The notes: generated by a model not told the origin, from the letters alone. DNA of 64,000 bases from an uncultured Eubacteriales bacterium (GCA_948467545.1 CAOKER010000008.1:36159-100158); one strand, 5' to 3'. Numbered from the stretch's first letter, positions 53,875 to 63,387 are shown. Translations and numbers: made by a program.

Positions 53875-55416
53875 TTGAGTAAAAAAAATAAAATAATTAA
53901 TATTCTGCTTAACTTAATATGTGTTATCCTCGTGATAGCAGGTTTTACAGCCTTTTTTGCTGCGAGATGGTACATTAAGAAATACGGAGATATCGGCTTT
54001 GCGTCAATCCTATACACATTGAATGCAGGATTGAACGGAACCTCTTCAAATTTAATCAACGACTATTTATTAAATTCTCTCCGCCCTGCGCTTATGGTAT
54101 CGGCAGTAGTTATAGTTATTCTTTTGCTGAGTATAAACCGTACCTTTTCTGTCAAAATCAAGACAAAGAGCGGAGATAAAAAACTAAAGCTTTATCCGTT
54201 TTCAGATAAAGTAAGCACTGTAATCTCGGCAATACTGTTTTTGGTTCTCACAACAATCGCTTGCTTCTCCGTAGGAATTCCGGAATGGGCGGGCAGTATT
54301 ATAAGAAAATCATCCATTTATGAAAACGAATATATCGCCCCCGAAAATACCGAAATATTATTTCCGGACAAAAAACGAAACCTTATTTATATATACTTAG
54401 AATCTATGGAAACCTCCTATCTTTCCGAAGATTTAGGAGGTGCGGAACCGTATAATCTTATACCTGAGCTCTATCAGCTTGCGGAAGAAAACACAAATTT
54501 CTCGCATAACAGCGGAGTCGGAGGATGGGGCGTCACACAAAACACAACCTGGACGGTAGCATCCATGATCGCGCAGACATCCGGTGTACCGCTGTCTGTC
54601 CCTGTCAACGGAAATACGCTTGGAAATTATAAAACCATACTTCCCGGTCTCTGCACAATTCAGGATATATTGCATGACGCCGGATATCTTCAGGCACTGA
54701 TGGTTGGATCAGACGCAAGCTTTGCAGGCAGAGACGACTACTATCTGCAGCATGGAACAGACTATGTTTACGACCTGAATTCAGCCAGAAATGACGGAAT
54801 CGTTCCTTCGGACTATCGTGTCTGGTGGGGAATGGAAGACAAACATCTGTTTGAATATGCCAAACAGAAACTGACCGAAATGTCAGAATCTGGTCAGCCG
54901 TTTGCCTTTACAATGCTGACAGTAGATACACATCATATCGGCGGATATAAATGCGACCTGTGCGGGAATGAGTATACAGAAAATTACGAAAACGTCATCG
55001 CATGCTCCAGCAGACAGACCGCCGCTTTTGTCGACTGGATTAAAGAGCAGAACTTTTATGAGGACACCGCAATTATTATTTGCGGAGATCACCTCAGCAT
55101 GGATGCCGGATATTTTTCCAGAAATATAGACTCGGAGTATGATAGACATGTCTATAACTGCATTATCAACTCGTCGGCAAAAGCCGAAAACATAAAGAAT
55201 CGTATAATAACGCCCATGGATATGTTTCCGACTGCTTTAGCTGCCATCGGCTGCCAAATAGACGGAGAACGTCTCGGTCTCGGAACAAACTTGTTCTCAG
55301 GGCTTGAAACCCTTGCCGAAAAATACGGATTCGACAATTTCAACGCAGAGCTCGCAAAGCATTCTGATTACTATAACAACAATTTTATTAAAATAAAAGC
55401 GACAGCTGAAGAATAA
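53875..55416 (+). CDS. OpgB/LtaS-like phosphoglycerol transferase (alkaline-phosphatase-fold)
   Basis: A 513-residue protein with three N-terminal membrane helices (7-30, 68-90, 115-135), fewer than LtaS. The sulfatase-fold domain has YLES with Glu176 as a metal ligand and NTTWTVASMIAQTSGVPL, whose TTWT step aligns with the catalytic Thr/Ser of MdoB/OpgB. DTHHIGG and ICGDHLSMD supply later ligands. It should transfer phosphoglycerol from phosphatidylglycerol onto a glycan or polymer outside the cell. The start is TTG at 53875, with GGGGAAAG upstream. A strong terminator follows. Confidence 0.85.
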   Translation: MSKKNKIINILLNLICVILVIAGFTAFFAARWYIKKYGDIGFASILYTLNAGLNGTSSNLINDYLLNSLRPALMVSAVVIVILLLSINRTFSVKIKTKSGDKKLKLYPFSDKVSTVISAILFLVLTTIACFSVGIPEWAGSIIRKSSIYENEYIAPENTEILFPDKKRNLIYIYLESMETSYLSEDLGGAEPYNLIPELYQLAEENTNFSHNSGVGGWGVTQNTTWTVASMIAQTSGVPLSVPVNGNTLGNYKTILPGLCTIQDILHDAGYLQALMVGSDASFAGRDDYYLQHGTDYVYDLNSARNDGIVPSDYRVWWGMEDKHLFEYAKQKLTEMSESGQPFAFTMLTVDTHHIGGYKCDLCGNEYTENYENVIACSSRQTAAFVDWIKEQNFYEDTAIIICGDHLSMDAGYFSRNIDSEYDRHVYNCIINSSAKAENIKNRIITPMDMFPTALAAIGCQIDGERLGLGTNLFSGLETLAEKYGFDNFNAELAKHSDYYNNNFIKIKATAEE

Positions 55417-55465
55417 AACAACAGCTTAAATTTTCCCCGTTTTACTCCATGTCAAAATACTCTTT

Positions 55466-55495
55466 AAAACCGAATTGTTATAACAATTCGGTTTT
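55466..55495. terminator. Terminator of the envelope gene run
   Basis: A perfect 15-bp palindrome, AAAACCGAATTGTTA with its complement, with T-rich ends on both strands. Confidence 0.9.
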
Positions 55496-55557
55496 AATTG
55501 TATACATGTTGCTATATACAAAAGCAAGCTGTCGGTCAGCATAACCCAAAAACAATA

Positions 55558-55594
55558 AAAAATCCCCGCACGCGATTCGCGTGCGGGGATTTTT
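55558..55594. terminator. Terminator of tRNA-Pro (bidirectional)
   Basis: AAATCCCCGCACGCG / CGCGTGCGGGGATTT stem with T5 on both strands, 5 bp downstream of the tRNA on the minus strand. Confidence 0.92.
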
Positions 55595-55598
55595 CGGT

Positions 55599-55675
55599 TG
55601 GTCGGAGTGAGGTGACTCGAACACCCGACCTCTTGGTCCCGAACCAAGCGCTCTACCAAACTGAGCCACACCCCG
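55599..55675 (-). tRNA. tRNA-Pro, anticodon CGG
   Basis: A 77-nt tRNA on the minus strand with encoded CCA. Acceptor stem CGGGGTG / CACTCCG (one G-T), anticodon stem CTTGG/CCAAG with loop TTCGGGA (anticodon CGG), and T-loop TTCGAGT. All four arms close well. It reads CCG codons. Confidence 0.97.
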
Positions 55676-55933
55676 ATATATCGGTTTTATCTTTAATCTA
55701 AAATCTTTTATTGTCATATCCTAAAATAAAACCCGCATAAGATACCCCGTTTCACCCTGCAAAACCACCGTTCTGACAGAAAAATAAAACTTGTATCTTA
55801 AAGCTCAATACTTAAAATATTATACCACAATACATACTGATTGTCAAGTAATTTATAAAAGATTGTAAAAATAAAAAGGATGTATCCGAAAACCAAAAGT
55901 AAAAAAAGTCCTACTGAAAGTTATGTTTAGGTA

Positions 55934-55962
55934 TTGCAAAATAAGTAAAAGTATGATATAAT
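55934..55962 (+). promoter_or_regulatory. Sigma-A promoter of rplS
   Basis: TTGCAA (55934-55939), a 17-bp spacer, and TATAAT (55957-55962). It leaves a leader of about 90 nt, which could hold an L19-type autoregulatory leader, though I could not assign a consensus. Confidence 0.75.
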
Positions 55963-56058
55963 AATAAATAATATTGTGTTCTAACAACATAGTAAAAAAC
56001 GGGCAGTCCTCTGTGAAGCTCCGCACGAATGTCCGATATTATCAAGGAGGAAGCCAAA

Positions 56059-56403
56059 ATGGATAAGTTACAGGCTTTTGTAAGCGAGCAGTTAAAAAAG
56101 GAAGTACCCGAAATCAATGTCGGAGACACCGTGAAGGTTCATGACAAAATTAAAGAGGGAAACCGCGAAAGAATTCAGATTTTTGAAGGCACCGTTATCG
56201 CAAAAAGGGGCGGCGGAATCAGCGAAACATTTACTGTTCGCCGTGTTTCCTACGGTGTAGGCGTTGAGAAAACTTTCCCGATTCATTCACCGCATGTTGA
56301 AAAGGTGGAGACTGTTCGTCACGGTAAAGTACGCCGCGCTAAGCTTTACTATCTGCGTGACCGTGTCGGCAAACGTTCTAAAGTAAAAGAACAGATTGTC
56401 TGA
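56059..56403 (+). CDS. rplS: Large-subunit ribosomal protein L19 (bL19)
   Basis: A 114-residue protein at the 30S-50S interface. The start at 56059 is chosen from AGGAGG 8 bp upstream. [21 protein letters not shown] and [15 protein letters not shown] are diagnostic. It is not linked here to trmD or rimM, its usual partners, and is monocistronic between its own promoter and terminator. Confidence 0.97.
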   Translation: MDKLQAFVSEQLKKEVPEINVGDTVKVHDKIKEGNRERIQIFEGTVIAKRGGGISETFTVRRVSYGVGVEKTFPIHSPHVEKVETVRHGKVRRAKLYYLRDRVGKRSKVKEQIV

Positions 56404-56466
56404 TATCTACACAAGCAATAAAACCTGTATTTTTTGCCGAACAGACATATTAATACAGAAAAAACG

Positions 56467-56508
56467 AACCGGAAGATTTTTTGAATCTTCCGGTTATTGC
56501 TTTTTATC
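56467..56508 (+). terminator. Terminator of rplS
   Basis: AACCGGAAGAT / ATCTTCCGGTT stem followed by ATTGCTTTTT. Confidence 0.85.
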
Positions 56509-56577
56509 GTCTTAAACCCACCGACTTAAAGACTGAATGCAAATGCCGCCGTCGCCATGCTCAACGGCCGATTACGC

Positions 56578-57273
56578 TCACCCCGCCCATTCTATCAAAT
56601 TTTTTGCGTCAATCAGCGAAGCGTCAAACCTGTAATGTCCGGTTATATCGGCATTCCTCAAATAATCCTCTTCCCTCTTCTTCTGTCCTCCGTTATGTAT
56701 AATATACGGCTGACCGTCGCGATTGCGTTTATCCGATACAATCCCGATATGCTTATCATCACCGAAAATTACAATATCGCCGGCCTGCCATTCCGCAATC
56801 TGTTCTATATCAGTATTCAGAGATACCGCATATTTATCAAAAAAGATTCTTAAGTTCCGAACACGCCGAAAGTCTATATTGTTATCCCGTTTTACCACCT
56901 TAGGATATGCCTCCGGGCGGTTGATTATATCGTTATCTACCATATCACGCAGCGAATATCCTGCCGCTTTAAAGGCTCTCCATATAACATCGGCGCATAC
57001 TCCGATGTTATCGGGAGGATACCCGCTGTCATAATAAACCGGATCGTACTGCGGACGATTTTCCGCGTCAGCCTTTGCGCCGAGCAACAAATCGGTATAA
57101 TCGTCCGTACCGTTTCCGTTGAAATCCACTGCGCTGTGTACCGTATTTATACCGAAATCTTCGGAGGTATAGACTTTTTCGGCAAACGGATTAAAGTAAA
57201 CCAAAAGAAACACGGACGCGGCAAGTATTAAAACTGCGGATAAAACAATAACGACAGCATATCGTCTGCACAT
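56578..57273 (-). CDS. DUF1287 family protein (putative amidase/NlpC-P60-like)
   Basis: A 231-residue protein. Residues 7-28 form a signal anchor. The DUF1287 motifs are present in order: YYDSGYPPDNIGVCADVIWRA with the likely catalytic Cys near residue 93, RDNNIDFRRVRNL, GDIVIF and KHIGIVSD with the likely catalytic His near 172. The Cys-His pairing resembles papain-like wall amidases. It is probably extracytoplasmic. AAAGGAG precedes the ATG. Confidence 0.82.
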   Translation of the reverse strand: MCRRYAVVIVLSAVLILAASVFLLVYFNPFAEKVYTSEDFGINTVHSAVDFNGNGTDDYTDLLLGAKADAENRPQYDPVYYDSGYPPDNIGVCADVIWRAFKAAGYSLRDMVDNDIINRPEAYPKVVKRDNNIDFRRVRNLRIFFDKYAVSLNTDIEQIAEWQAGDIVIFGDDKHIGIVSDKRNRDGQPYIIHNGGQKKREEDYLRNADITGHYRFDASLIDAKNLIEWAG

Positions 57274-57428
57274 TCGGCTTACTCCTTTCGGTCATTGGTT
57301 CAATTGTCAAGGTCATATAAAATAAAATAAGCTTGTAATAAACTGTAATAAGCTTACCGTCACGATGCGCTTCATATGTAGCGTCAGCTGTTAGAGCAAA
57401 CAATCAGCAGAGTTTTGTATTACCTGCT

Positions 57429-57475
57429 GCCCGCAAAAACGGAACCCGCCTTAGAGGCGCAGGACATCCTGCCTA
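57429..57475 (-). repeat. Dispersed palindromic element, copy F
   Basis: Begins at the stop codon of the SanA-like gene and reads in the sense direction AACTTAGGCAGGATGTCC, then GCGCCTC / AAGGCGGG. It would be part of that transcript's 3' end. Confidence 0.5.
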
Positions 57476-58147
57476 AGTTATATCTCCGTTGCCGCTGACA
57501 GGTATAGCCTCTCCCAAATATGTCGGCTTTGGCTTTATCTCAGAGATTATAAAATCCTTGTTTCTTGCAAGAACCTCGCGGACTTCTCTTTTAGACTGTC
57601 CCAAATAGGCGTGATAATCCGACGCCACGCCGTACGCTTCAACGCCGAGCTTTTCCGCAATATAGAGAGCGCGGTACAAATGATATTTTTGCGTTACGAT
57701 TATTACTTTGTCAGCTTCAAAAATTTCCTTTGCTCTGTATATACTTTCATAAGTAGAAAAGCCAGCATGGTCCATAAAAACATCGGAAGATACTATTCCG
57801 GAGTCAACCGCGTACCGTTTCATCGTCTCGACTTCATTGTATTCTTCTCGTCCGTGGTCTCCGCTCATAAGCAGCTTCGGCGCCGCCCCGAGATTGTACA
57901 GCTCCACCCCCATCCTCAGTCTGTCCGCCAGCATATCACTCGGAGAGCCGTCGGGATTTACCTGACAGCCGAGGACAAGAATACAATCGGCGTCAGAAAC
58001 CGCGGCAGCCTCTCCGGAGGTAATTATATTGTTTTCCGTCGATTTTTTTACAAAGAAATCAATTCCCAGTACAGCTCCCACCCCAAGAAAAATAAGCAAC
58101 AGGAGCACGGAAATCATAGATGTAATCCTCAATTTTCTTTTTTTCAT
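57473..58147 (-). CDS. SanA/YdcF-like DUF218 membrane protein
   Basis: A 224-residue protein with an N-terminal transmembrane helix (about 9-31) and a DUF218 domain outside. LVLGCQVNPDGSPSDMLADR, LLMSGDHGREEYNE, MDHAGFSTYES and QKYHLYRALYIAEKLG form the conserved pocket. SanA affects envelope integrity and vancomycin sensitivity in E. coli; the biochemical role is not settled. It lies between the DUF1287 gene and the ABC permease on the same strand. Confidence 0.85.
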   Translation of the reverse strand: MKKRKLRITSMISVLLLLIFLGVGAVLGIDFFVKKSTENNIITSGEAAAVSDADCILVLGCQVNPDGSPSDMLADRLRMGVELYNLGAAPKLLMSGDHGREEYNEVETMKRYAVDSGIVSSDVFMDHAGFSTYESIYRAKEIFEADKVIIVTQKYHLYRALYIAEKLGVEAYGVASDYHAYLGQSKREVREVLARNKDFIISEIKPKPTYLGEAIPVSGNGDIT

Positions 58148-58203
58148 AAAAAGCCGCCGCCTTTCTGCATAACCGATACACGAATTTTTATAAAATAATC
58201 CGG

Positions 58204-60900
58204 CTATAGATTTTCATTTTTCAGAGCGTCGATCGGATTGTCTTTCTTTATCTTATTCATAGAATACATCATTGTTGCAAAAACCACCGCAAATACGCTG
58301 AGCACCGATATACCGATCGCCGCCCACGGCAGTTGAAAAGAAGTATCAAATCCTTTTTCAACCGAACTGTATATAAGGAAGGTAATCCCCACAGAAACCG
58401 GAAGCCCCAAAAGCAGAGCTCTTGAACCGTACAGAATACATTCGTAATTCATCATTTTGTTGAATCCCCGCGACGTCATGCCGACAGATTTAAGCATAGC
58501 AAATTCGCGTCGGCGCAGGCTTATATTGGTAGATATTGTGTTAAATACATTTGCGGCCGCAATGAGAGATATAAGCACAATAAAGCCGTAAGAGAACACC
58601 TTTATAATTACAACAAGATTTCTGGAATGTTCTACCGTCTCCGCATAATCTGTCACTCTTATAGCATCAAGTCCCTTTTCCTCAAGTATCTCCTTTATTT
58701 CCCCGCAGCCGAGACTGTGGTCGCTTGATTTGAAAAAGAAACTTACCCTTTGCTCGTCGAATTTTTCTTCGGGAAATACCGATGATTTCAAGCTTTGCGG
58801 ATATATCATCGCGATTCCCAATCCGTCATTATTAAAGTAAAACTGCTTATCATATATTGTTCGGCCCGATTTCAGCGTATAGTCGATGCAGTATTCATCC
58901 CTCGCAGCTTCAAGCGTCTCGCCGGTCAGGTCATTCATATACTGAAAAATAATTTCTCCGCTCTCGTTTTCGTATCTGTCATAATAAGAATAACCGTCTA
59001 TCGTCTTAGGCCTTTCAAATGAAATTTCAAATTCATTTGTGTTCAGATAATTTATTTTTTCATATCTTTCCGTTGCGATATTAAAGGATGTGCTTCCATC
59101 CAAAGTAACAGCTAAAGGCGCGTCGGGATTCATATAAACCTCTTCGTTCAGCCCATAATTACTCAATAATTTTTTGAATTGGCCGTCATCTACAAAAATG
59201 ACACTCGCAATTACCGACAAATCCGAGCCGCCCGCGTCCATATCCTGCTCTTTAGCGACGGTTAGATATTCCTCGCTGAAATATTTTTTATCAGCCGTTC
59301 CGGAGAAGGACAGATTTTGTATATACGCCCCCTCCGTAATATTTTTACTGTCCGTAATCAGCGCAAGCAGCTCCTCCGCCGAAATCTTTGAAAAATCGTC
59401 TTCGTCCGCCCGAAACACAAGATCATAGCTGTTTTTTGACAATCCCGACGAAGCGGAATCCATAAGATAGTTAGTAAACGACGAAGCTGAAACAAACAGG
59501 ACTATACTCATAAACAGACTTAAAATTGTCGCTCTGTATTTCTTTTTGCTGCGCTTGTAGTGCTTGCTTGCGAGCATACCGGGCAAACCAAACAGCTTAT
59601 AATTCAATTTTGATGTTTTTACCTGTTTTCCCTTTGCATTGACGTCAAGGTTTTGACGTATAGCTTCCACCGCAGAAATCCGTGTGGCTCTTTTTGACGG
59701 TATCCACGCGGATATTAAGACAGTAATAAGGGAAATAACCGCGGCAAGTATCATCGGCTTAATTGAAACAACAGGCCTCATACCAAGTGTAAATCCAAAT
59801 CCCAGCGAGTTAAATTTTTGCCCGATCAGCATAACCGTAATGCTGATTCCGACAGTGCCGGCAATAATACCGAGAGGAATGCCGACAATGCTGACAGAAA
59901 CAGCTTCAAAAAATACCGTTTTACGCAGCTGCTTCTTTGTTGCCCCGACAGACGACAGCAGTCCAAATTGCTTTGTACGCTCGGACACCGAAATGGAAAA
60001 AGCGTTATAAATAAGGGAAATCGAACCGAACATTATAAGACCTATGACAATGGCAGCCAGGTTTGAAATCACAATATTGAAACTGTTAAAGCCGGTTACG
60101 CCGTAACACATCAAAACATCTTTGTTGACAGCGCCGTCAATCGAATTTTCCTCCATGAAATCATCTACGCCGCCCGGACTTTTTGTTTTAAAATAGACGT
60201 CGTACACATAATCGTCGGAGGGAACGTCAGCAAGTGTAAAAGCTGTATAGCCCGGTGCCGAAGAATTTTCAAGAACTAAAGGAAGACGCTCATAAAAACC
60301 GCACACGGTATATGTGCGTGTTTCCCTTATCCGCAGCTCCTCGTCCCCTACTGTTATTTCACCATCTATATTTTTTGTATAAAACGGCTCACTCTGAGTA
60401 AGAGGATACCCTTCAGACATGCGCGCACCGAGGCCGAGAGTCAGAACATCGCCGACATTATATTTTACTCCGCCGTTTGACGAAAGATGTTCCGGAATCA
60501 AAATTTCATCCGGTGAAGACGGATAACGGCCTGACGTTATGTGTATTGGAAGACTGTTCTCGGCACCGTCGGACGCGCCGAGCAAATATATATACGGCTT
60601 ATATTCGTTTTTACAGCCCTCTGCGACCGCATACCCAAGCTGCTGGGTATAAACCGCCGATGAAATTTCTTCGGAAGCCTTAATTTTTTCATAAGACGCA
60701 TAATCTGTGTTCTGCGAGCTTCCGTACCAATCTCCTTCGCTGTACAATGAATTTCTGAGCAGATAGTCCTGCAGACTGGCGGCAAACGTAGTTACCGCGC
60801 ATATCATGGCCGCCGACAGAACAATTCCGATTATGGTTACAACCGTCCGTGTTTTATTTTTCTGAAGTGATTTCAGCGTGACCTTGTTTAAAATATTCAT
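58204..60900 (-). CDS. ABC transporter permease, double FtsX type
   Basis: An 898-residue protein with two FtsX repeats: helix 1 at about 20-45, a first extracellular domain (50-260), three helices (270-300, 330-360, 385-405), then helix 5 (~455-480), a second large extracellular domain (480-770) and three last helices. Such proteins export peptides, lipids or resist antimicrobials in a MacB-like mechanotransmission cycle. Its ATG overlaps the TGA of the ATPase gene by 4 bp, so the pair is translationally coupled. Confidence 0.88.
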   Translation of the reverse strand: MNILNKVTLKSLQKNKTRTVVTIIGIVLSAAMICAVTTFAASLQDYLLRNSLYSEGDWYGSSQNTDYASYEKIKASEEISSAVYTQQLGYAVAEGCKNEYKPYIYLLGASDGAENSLPIHITSGRYPSSPDEILIPEHLSSNGGVKYNVGDVLTLGLGARMSEGYPLTQSEPFYTKNIDGEITVGDEELRIRETRTYTVCGFYERLPLVLENSSAPGYTAFTLADVPSDDYVYDVYFKTKSPGGVDDFMEENSIDGAVNKDVLMCYGVTGFNSFNIVISNLAAIVIGLIMFGSISLIYNAFSISVSERTKQFGLLSSVGATKKQLRKTVFFEAVSVSIVGIPLGIIAGTVGISITVMLIGQKFNSLGFGFTLGMRPVVSIKPMILAAVISLITVLISAWIPSKRATRISAVEAIRQNLDVNAKGKQVKTSKLNYKLFGLPGMLASKHYKRSKKKYRATILSLFMSIVLFVSASSFTNYLMDSASSGLSKNSYDLVFRADEDDFSKISAEELLALITDSKNITEGAYIQNLSFSGTADKKYFSEEYLTVAKEQDMDAGGSDLSVIASVIFVDDGQFKKLLSNYGLNEEVYMNPDAPLAVTLDGSTSFNIATERYEKINYLNTNEFEISFERPKTIDGYSYYDRYENESGEIIFQYMNDLTGETLEAARDEYCIDYTLKSGRTIYDKQFYFNNDGLGIAMIYPQSLKSSVFPEEKFDEQRVSFFFKSSDHSLGCGEIKEILEEKGLDAIRVTDYAETVEHSRNLVVIIKVFSYGFIVLISLIAAANVFNTISTNISLRRREFAMLKSVGMTSRGFNKMMNYECILYGSRALLLGLPVSVGITFLIYSSVEKGFDTSFQLPWAAIGISVLSVFAVVFATMMYSMNKIKKDNPIDALKNENL

Positions 60901-61580
60901 CTGCGAATCACCTCGTCGCGCTTGATTTTTCCGTCCTCGATTGCGATAATTCGGTCAGCCTGCAAAGCAATGTTTTCATCATGGGTGATAATCACCAGCG
61001 TTTGATTGTATTTCTGATTCGACATCTTCAAAAGCTCCATAATTTCCTGACTGTTTTTGCTGTCAAGATTTCCGGTCGGTTCATCCGCAAGAACGACAGC
61101 CGGCGCATTCATCAGAGCCCTGCCGATAGAAACACGCTGCTGCTGACCTCCCGAAAGCTGATTCGGAAGATGGGTTTCGCGCCCTTTAAGCTTGAGAGTA
61201 GTGAGAAGCTCGTTCAGTCTGTCGTCGTTTACCTTTTGCCCGTCCATTAGAACGGGCAGCGTCATATTTTCAACTACGTTTAAAACCGGAATAAGATTAT
61301 AAAACTGATAGATAAGTCCGACCTGACGGCGGCGGAATATGGCAAGCTGCTCGTCGTTTTGAGCATAAACGTCGTTTCCGTCCATAAATACCTTTCCGCC
61401 GGAAGGCTTGTCAACGCCTCCAAGTATGTGCAGCAGTGTGGATTTTCCCGAACCCGACGGTCCGATTATAGCTATAAATTCTCCCTTGTTCACCGAAAAA
61501 GATACATTGTCAAGCGCCCTGACTTCATTTTCATTTTTTCCGTATACTTTGCAAAGATTTTCAACCCTCAGTATCTCCAT
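60897..61580 (-). CDS. ABC transporter ATP-binding protein (MacB/LolD-like)
   Basis: A 227-residue ATPase. Walker A GPSGSGKST is at residues 40-48, the Q-loop at YQFYNLIP, the signature LSGGQQQR near residue 142, Walker B VVLADEPTG and the switch His in ITHDE. The start at 61580 has AAAGGAG 6-8 bp upstream. It pairs with the FtsX permease downstream and is controlled by the two-component genes upstream (inference from position). Confidence 0.95.
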   Translation of the reverse strand: MEILRVENLCKVYGKNENEVRALDNVSFSVNKGEFIAIIGPSGSGKSTLLHILGGVDKPSGGKVFMDGNDVYAQNDEQLAIFRRRQVGLIYQFYNLIPVLNVVENMTLPVLMDGQKVNDDRLNELLTTLKLKGRETHLPNQLSGGQQQRVSIGRALMNAPAVVLADEPTGNLDSKNSQEIMELLKMSNQKYNQTLVIITHDENIALQADRIIAIEDGKIKRDEVIRR

Positions 61581-61714
61581 GTAAAACTCTCCTTTACGTT
61601 TGTTCGAGTGTATTTTACTTTGCATAAGTGACTCGTCGGTGACTTTAAAATAACAAAAACGTCACTTTCATCCTGTCGGTGCGCACGGGATAAGTATGCC
61701 AAGAACCGCAAAGC
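61581..61714 (-). promoter_or_regulatory. Upstream region of the ABC genes with a dyad
   Basis: Between the kinase stop and the ATPase start. On the minus strand it carries AAGTGAC ... GTCACTT arms about 30 bp apart plus an internal AAAGTCACC. In related systems the response regulator binds a repeat ahead of the transporter genes, so this is a candidate operator. Confidence 0.4.
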
Positions 61715-62716
61715 TCAAACGGTGCCCTTGTAAAAACGTATAGTAAACATTGCTCCGCCGTCAGGCTTATTTTCCGCTTTAACCGTTCCGTTTTGCTTTG
61801 TTATTATCATCTTTGCAAGCGCAAGTCCGATTCCTATGCTTCTATCGTCCGAATCCTTTCCCTTATAAAAGCGTTCAAAAATATGCGGAAGATCATCCTT
61901 GTCGATTCCGCAGCCGTTGTCTGAAATTACAACTTCGGAAAAGAGCGCATTTTCCAGCGCCCTGATTTTAATCTCACCCCCGTTTGGAGTGTGTTCCATG
62001 CAGTTCTTTACAATATTTGTCAGAGCTTCGCATGTCCATGATATATCTCCCGAAAATGTTCCGTCTGTTTCCACCGAGAGGGTCTGTTCCCTGAGCTCCA
62101 TCGGAATCAAGAGCGGCGCCGCCGCCCGCTTCAAAAGCTCCGAAAAAGACGCGGTCTCCCTGTTAAGCTGTACGATTCCTGCGTCAAGCCTTGAAATTTT
62201 GAGCAAAGCCGTAATAAGCCAATCTATACGCGCAAGCTGGTCATACAATTCCTGAGAAAATTTTCGGCGTTCAGCATCCGATACAGCTGCGTCAGACAAA
62301 AAAGACACAAGAAGATTGACCGACGTCAGCGGAGTGCGTATCTGATGAGAAATGTCCGCTATTGACGACGCAAGATATATTTTGTCCTCCTGCAGTTTTT
62401 GCTGCTGTTCTCTCAGCCGTACTGTCATCTTGTATATCTCGCTCTGTAAAACACCGAGTTCTCCCTCGGAATATGATTTAAACGGCAGATGATTGCTTCC
62501 GTGAAGTATTCTGTCAATGTCGGAGGATAGCTCGTATATCCGCCTGTAACGTCTGTAAGTGCTCAACAGATAGATAGTGATAAAAATAATACATAAGATT
62601 AAAATAAACGCGCAGTATTTTCTTTCGATTATATACGCCGACAAGAACGCCGCAGCCGACAGAACACCGTAAACGGACAGCGTTCTTATAATTTCCGGAT
62701 TCCTGAAAAAATTCAT
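61715..62716 (-). CDS. Sensor histidine kinase, short intramembrane-sensing type
   Basis: A 333-residue kinase. Two helices (about 12-30 and 35-53) are joined by almost no external loop, as in BceS-like and GraS-like kinases. The phospho-acceptor is His124 in ISHQIRTPL. N-box NIVKNCMEH, G1 DNGCGI, F-box and G2 GIGLALAK follow. Such kinases often sense through a partner ABC transporter, which here lies directly downstream. The ATG overlaps the regulator's TAA by one base. Confidence 0.92.
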   Translation of the reverse strand: MNFFRNPEIIRTLSVYGVLSAAAFLSAYIIERKYCAFILILCIIFITIYLLSTYRRYRRIYELSSDIDRILHGSNHLPFKSYSEGELGVLQSEIYKMTVRLREQQQKLQEDKIYLASSIADISHQIRTPLTSVNLLVSFLSDAAVSDAERRKFSQELYDQLARIDWLITALLKISRLDAGIVQLNRETASFSELLKRAAAPLLIPMELREQTLSVETDGTFSGDISWTCEALTNIVKNCMEHTPNGGEIKIRALENALFSEVVISDNGCGIDKDDLPHIFERFYKGKDSDDRSIGIGLALAKMIITKQNGTVKAENKPDGGAMFTIRFYKGTV

Positions 62717-63387
62717 TACAGTTCTACCTTATATCCAAGTCCTCGGACCGTTTTTATAATATTCGGATTTTGCGGATCATCCTCAATCTTTTCGCGCAGT
62801 CTCTTTATATATACGGTAAGCGTATTGTCGTTGACAAATTCTCCCGCGACGTCCCAGATTGCTTCAAGAAGCTGCGGCCTTGAAAGAATCCTGCCGCGGT
62901 TGTTAAGAAAGAAAAGCAGCAAACGATATTCAAGCGCGGACAGATATAAGTCCTTTCCGTTTTTACTCGCAGCTCCCTTTACAGTATCAACTGTGATTTT
63001 TCCGAGATTTATAACCGTTTCCGTTCCGCCCGTCAATCGGAGGATATTGCGTATACGCGAAGCAAGCTCGCGCGGACGGAAGGGCTTGGCTATATAGTCG
63101 TCCGCACCGAGCTCAAATCCCGTCACCGTACTGTATTCGTCTCCCGACGCGGTAAGGAAAATCACCGGTATATTGTAGTTTGATTTTATAGCTTTGCACA
63201 CCGCAAAACCATTGCCCTCCGACAGAGATATATCCAAAAGTACAAGGTCAAATCTTTCATTCTCCAGCAGATTAAGGGCCTTTGTCTGTCCCGATGCGCT
63301 TTTAACCTCATAACCTTCGGCGGTTAGAAATTGAGTCAGGTTTGAAACTATGCTCTTGTCATCTTCAACCAACAATATTTTTATCAT
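62716..63387 (-). CDS. OmpR-family response regulator
   Basis: A 223-residue protein. The receiver domain has the acidic pair near residues 8-9, phospho-acceptor Asp52 in LLDISL, Thr in FLTASG and Lys in IAKPF. The C-terminal winged helix includes LSALEYRLLLFF and the recognition region NDNTLTVYIKRLREK. It probably controls the ABC genes 61580-58204. Translation is coupled to the kinase. Confidence 0.95.
   Translation of the reverse strand: MIKILLVEDDKSIVSNLTQFLTAEGYEVKSASGQTKALNLLENERFDLVLLDISLSEGNGFAVCKAIKSNYNIPVIFLTASGDEYSTVTGFELGADDYIAKPFRPRELASRIRNILRLTGGTETVINLGKITVDTVKGAASKNGKDLYLSALEYRLLLFFLNNRGRILSRPQLLEAIWDVAGEFVNDNTLTVYIKRLREKIEDDPQNPNIIKTVRGLGYKVEL

Noticed and set aside
53791..54059. 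Minus-strand 90-residue frame opposite the OpgB-like start
   Set aside because: Antisense shadow of the transferase; no ribosome binding site or family features.
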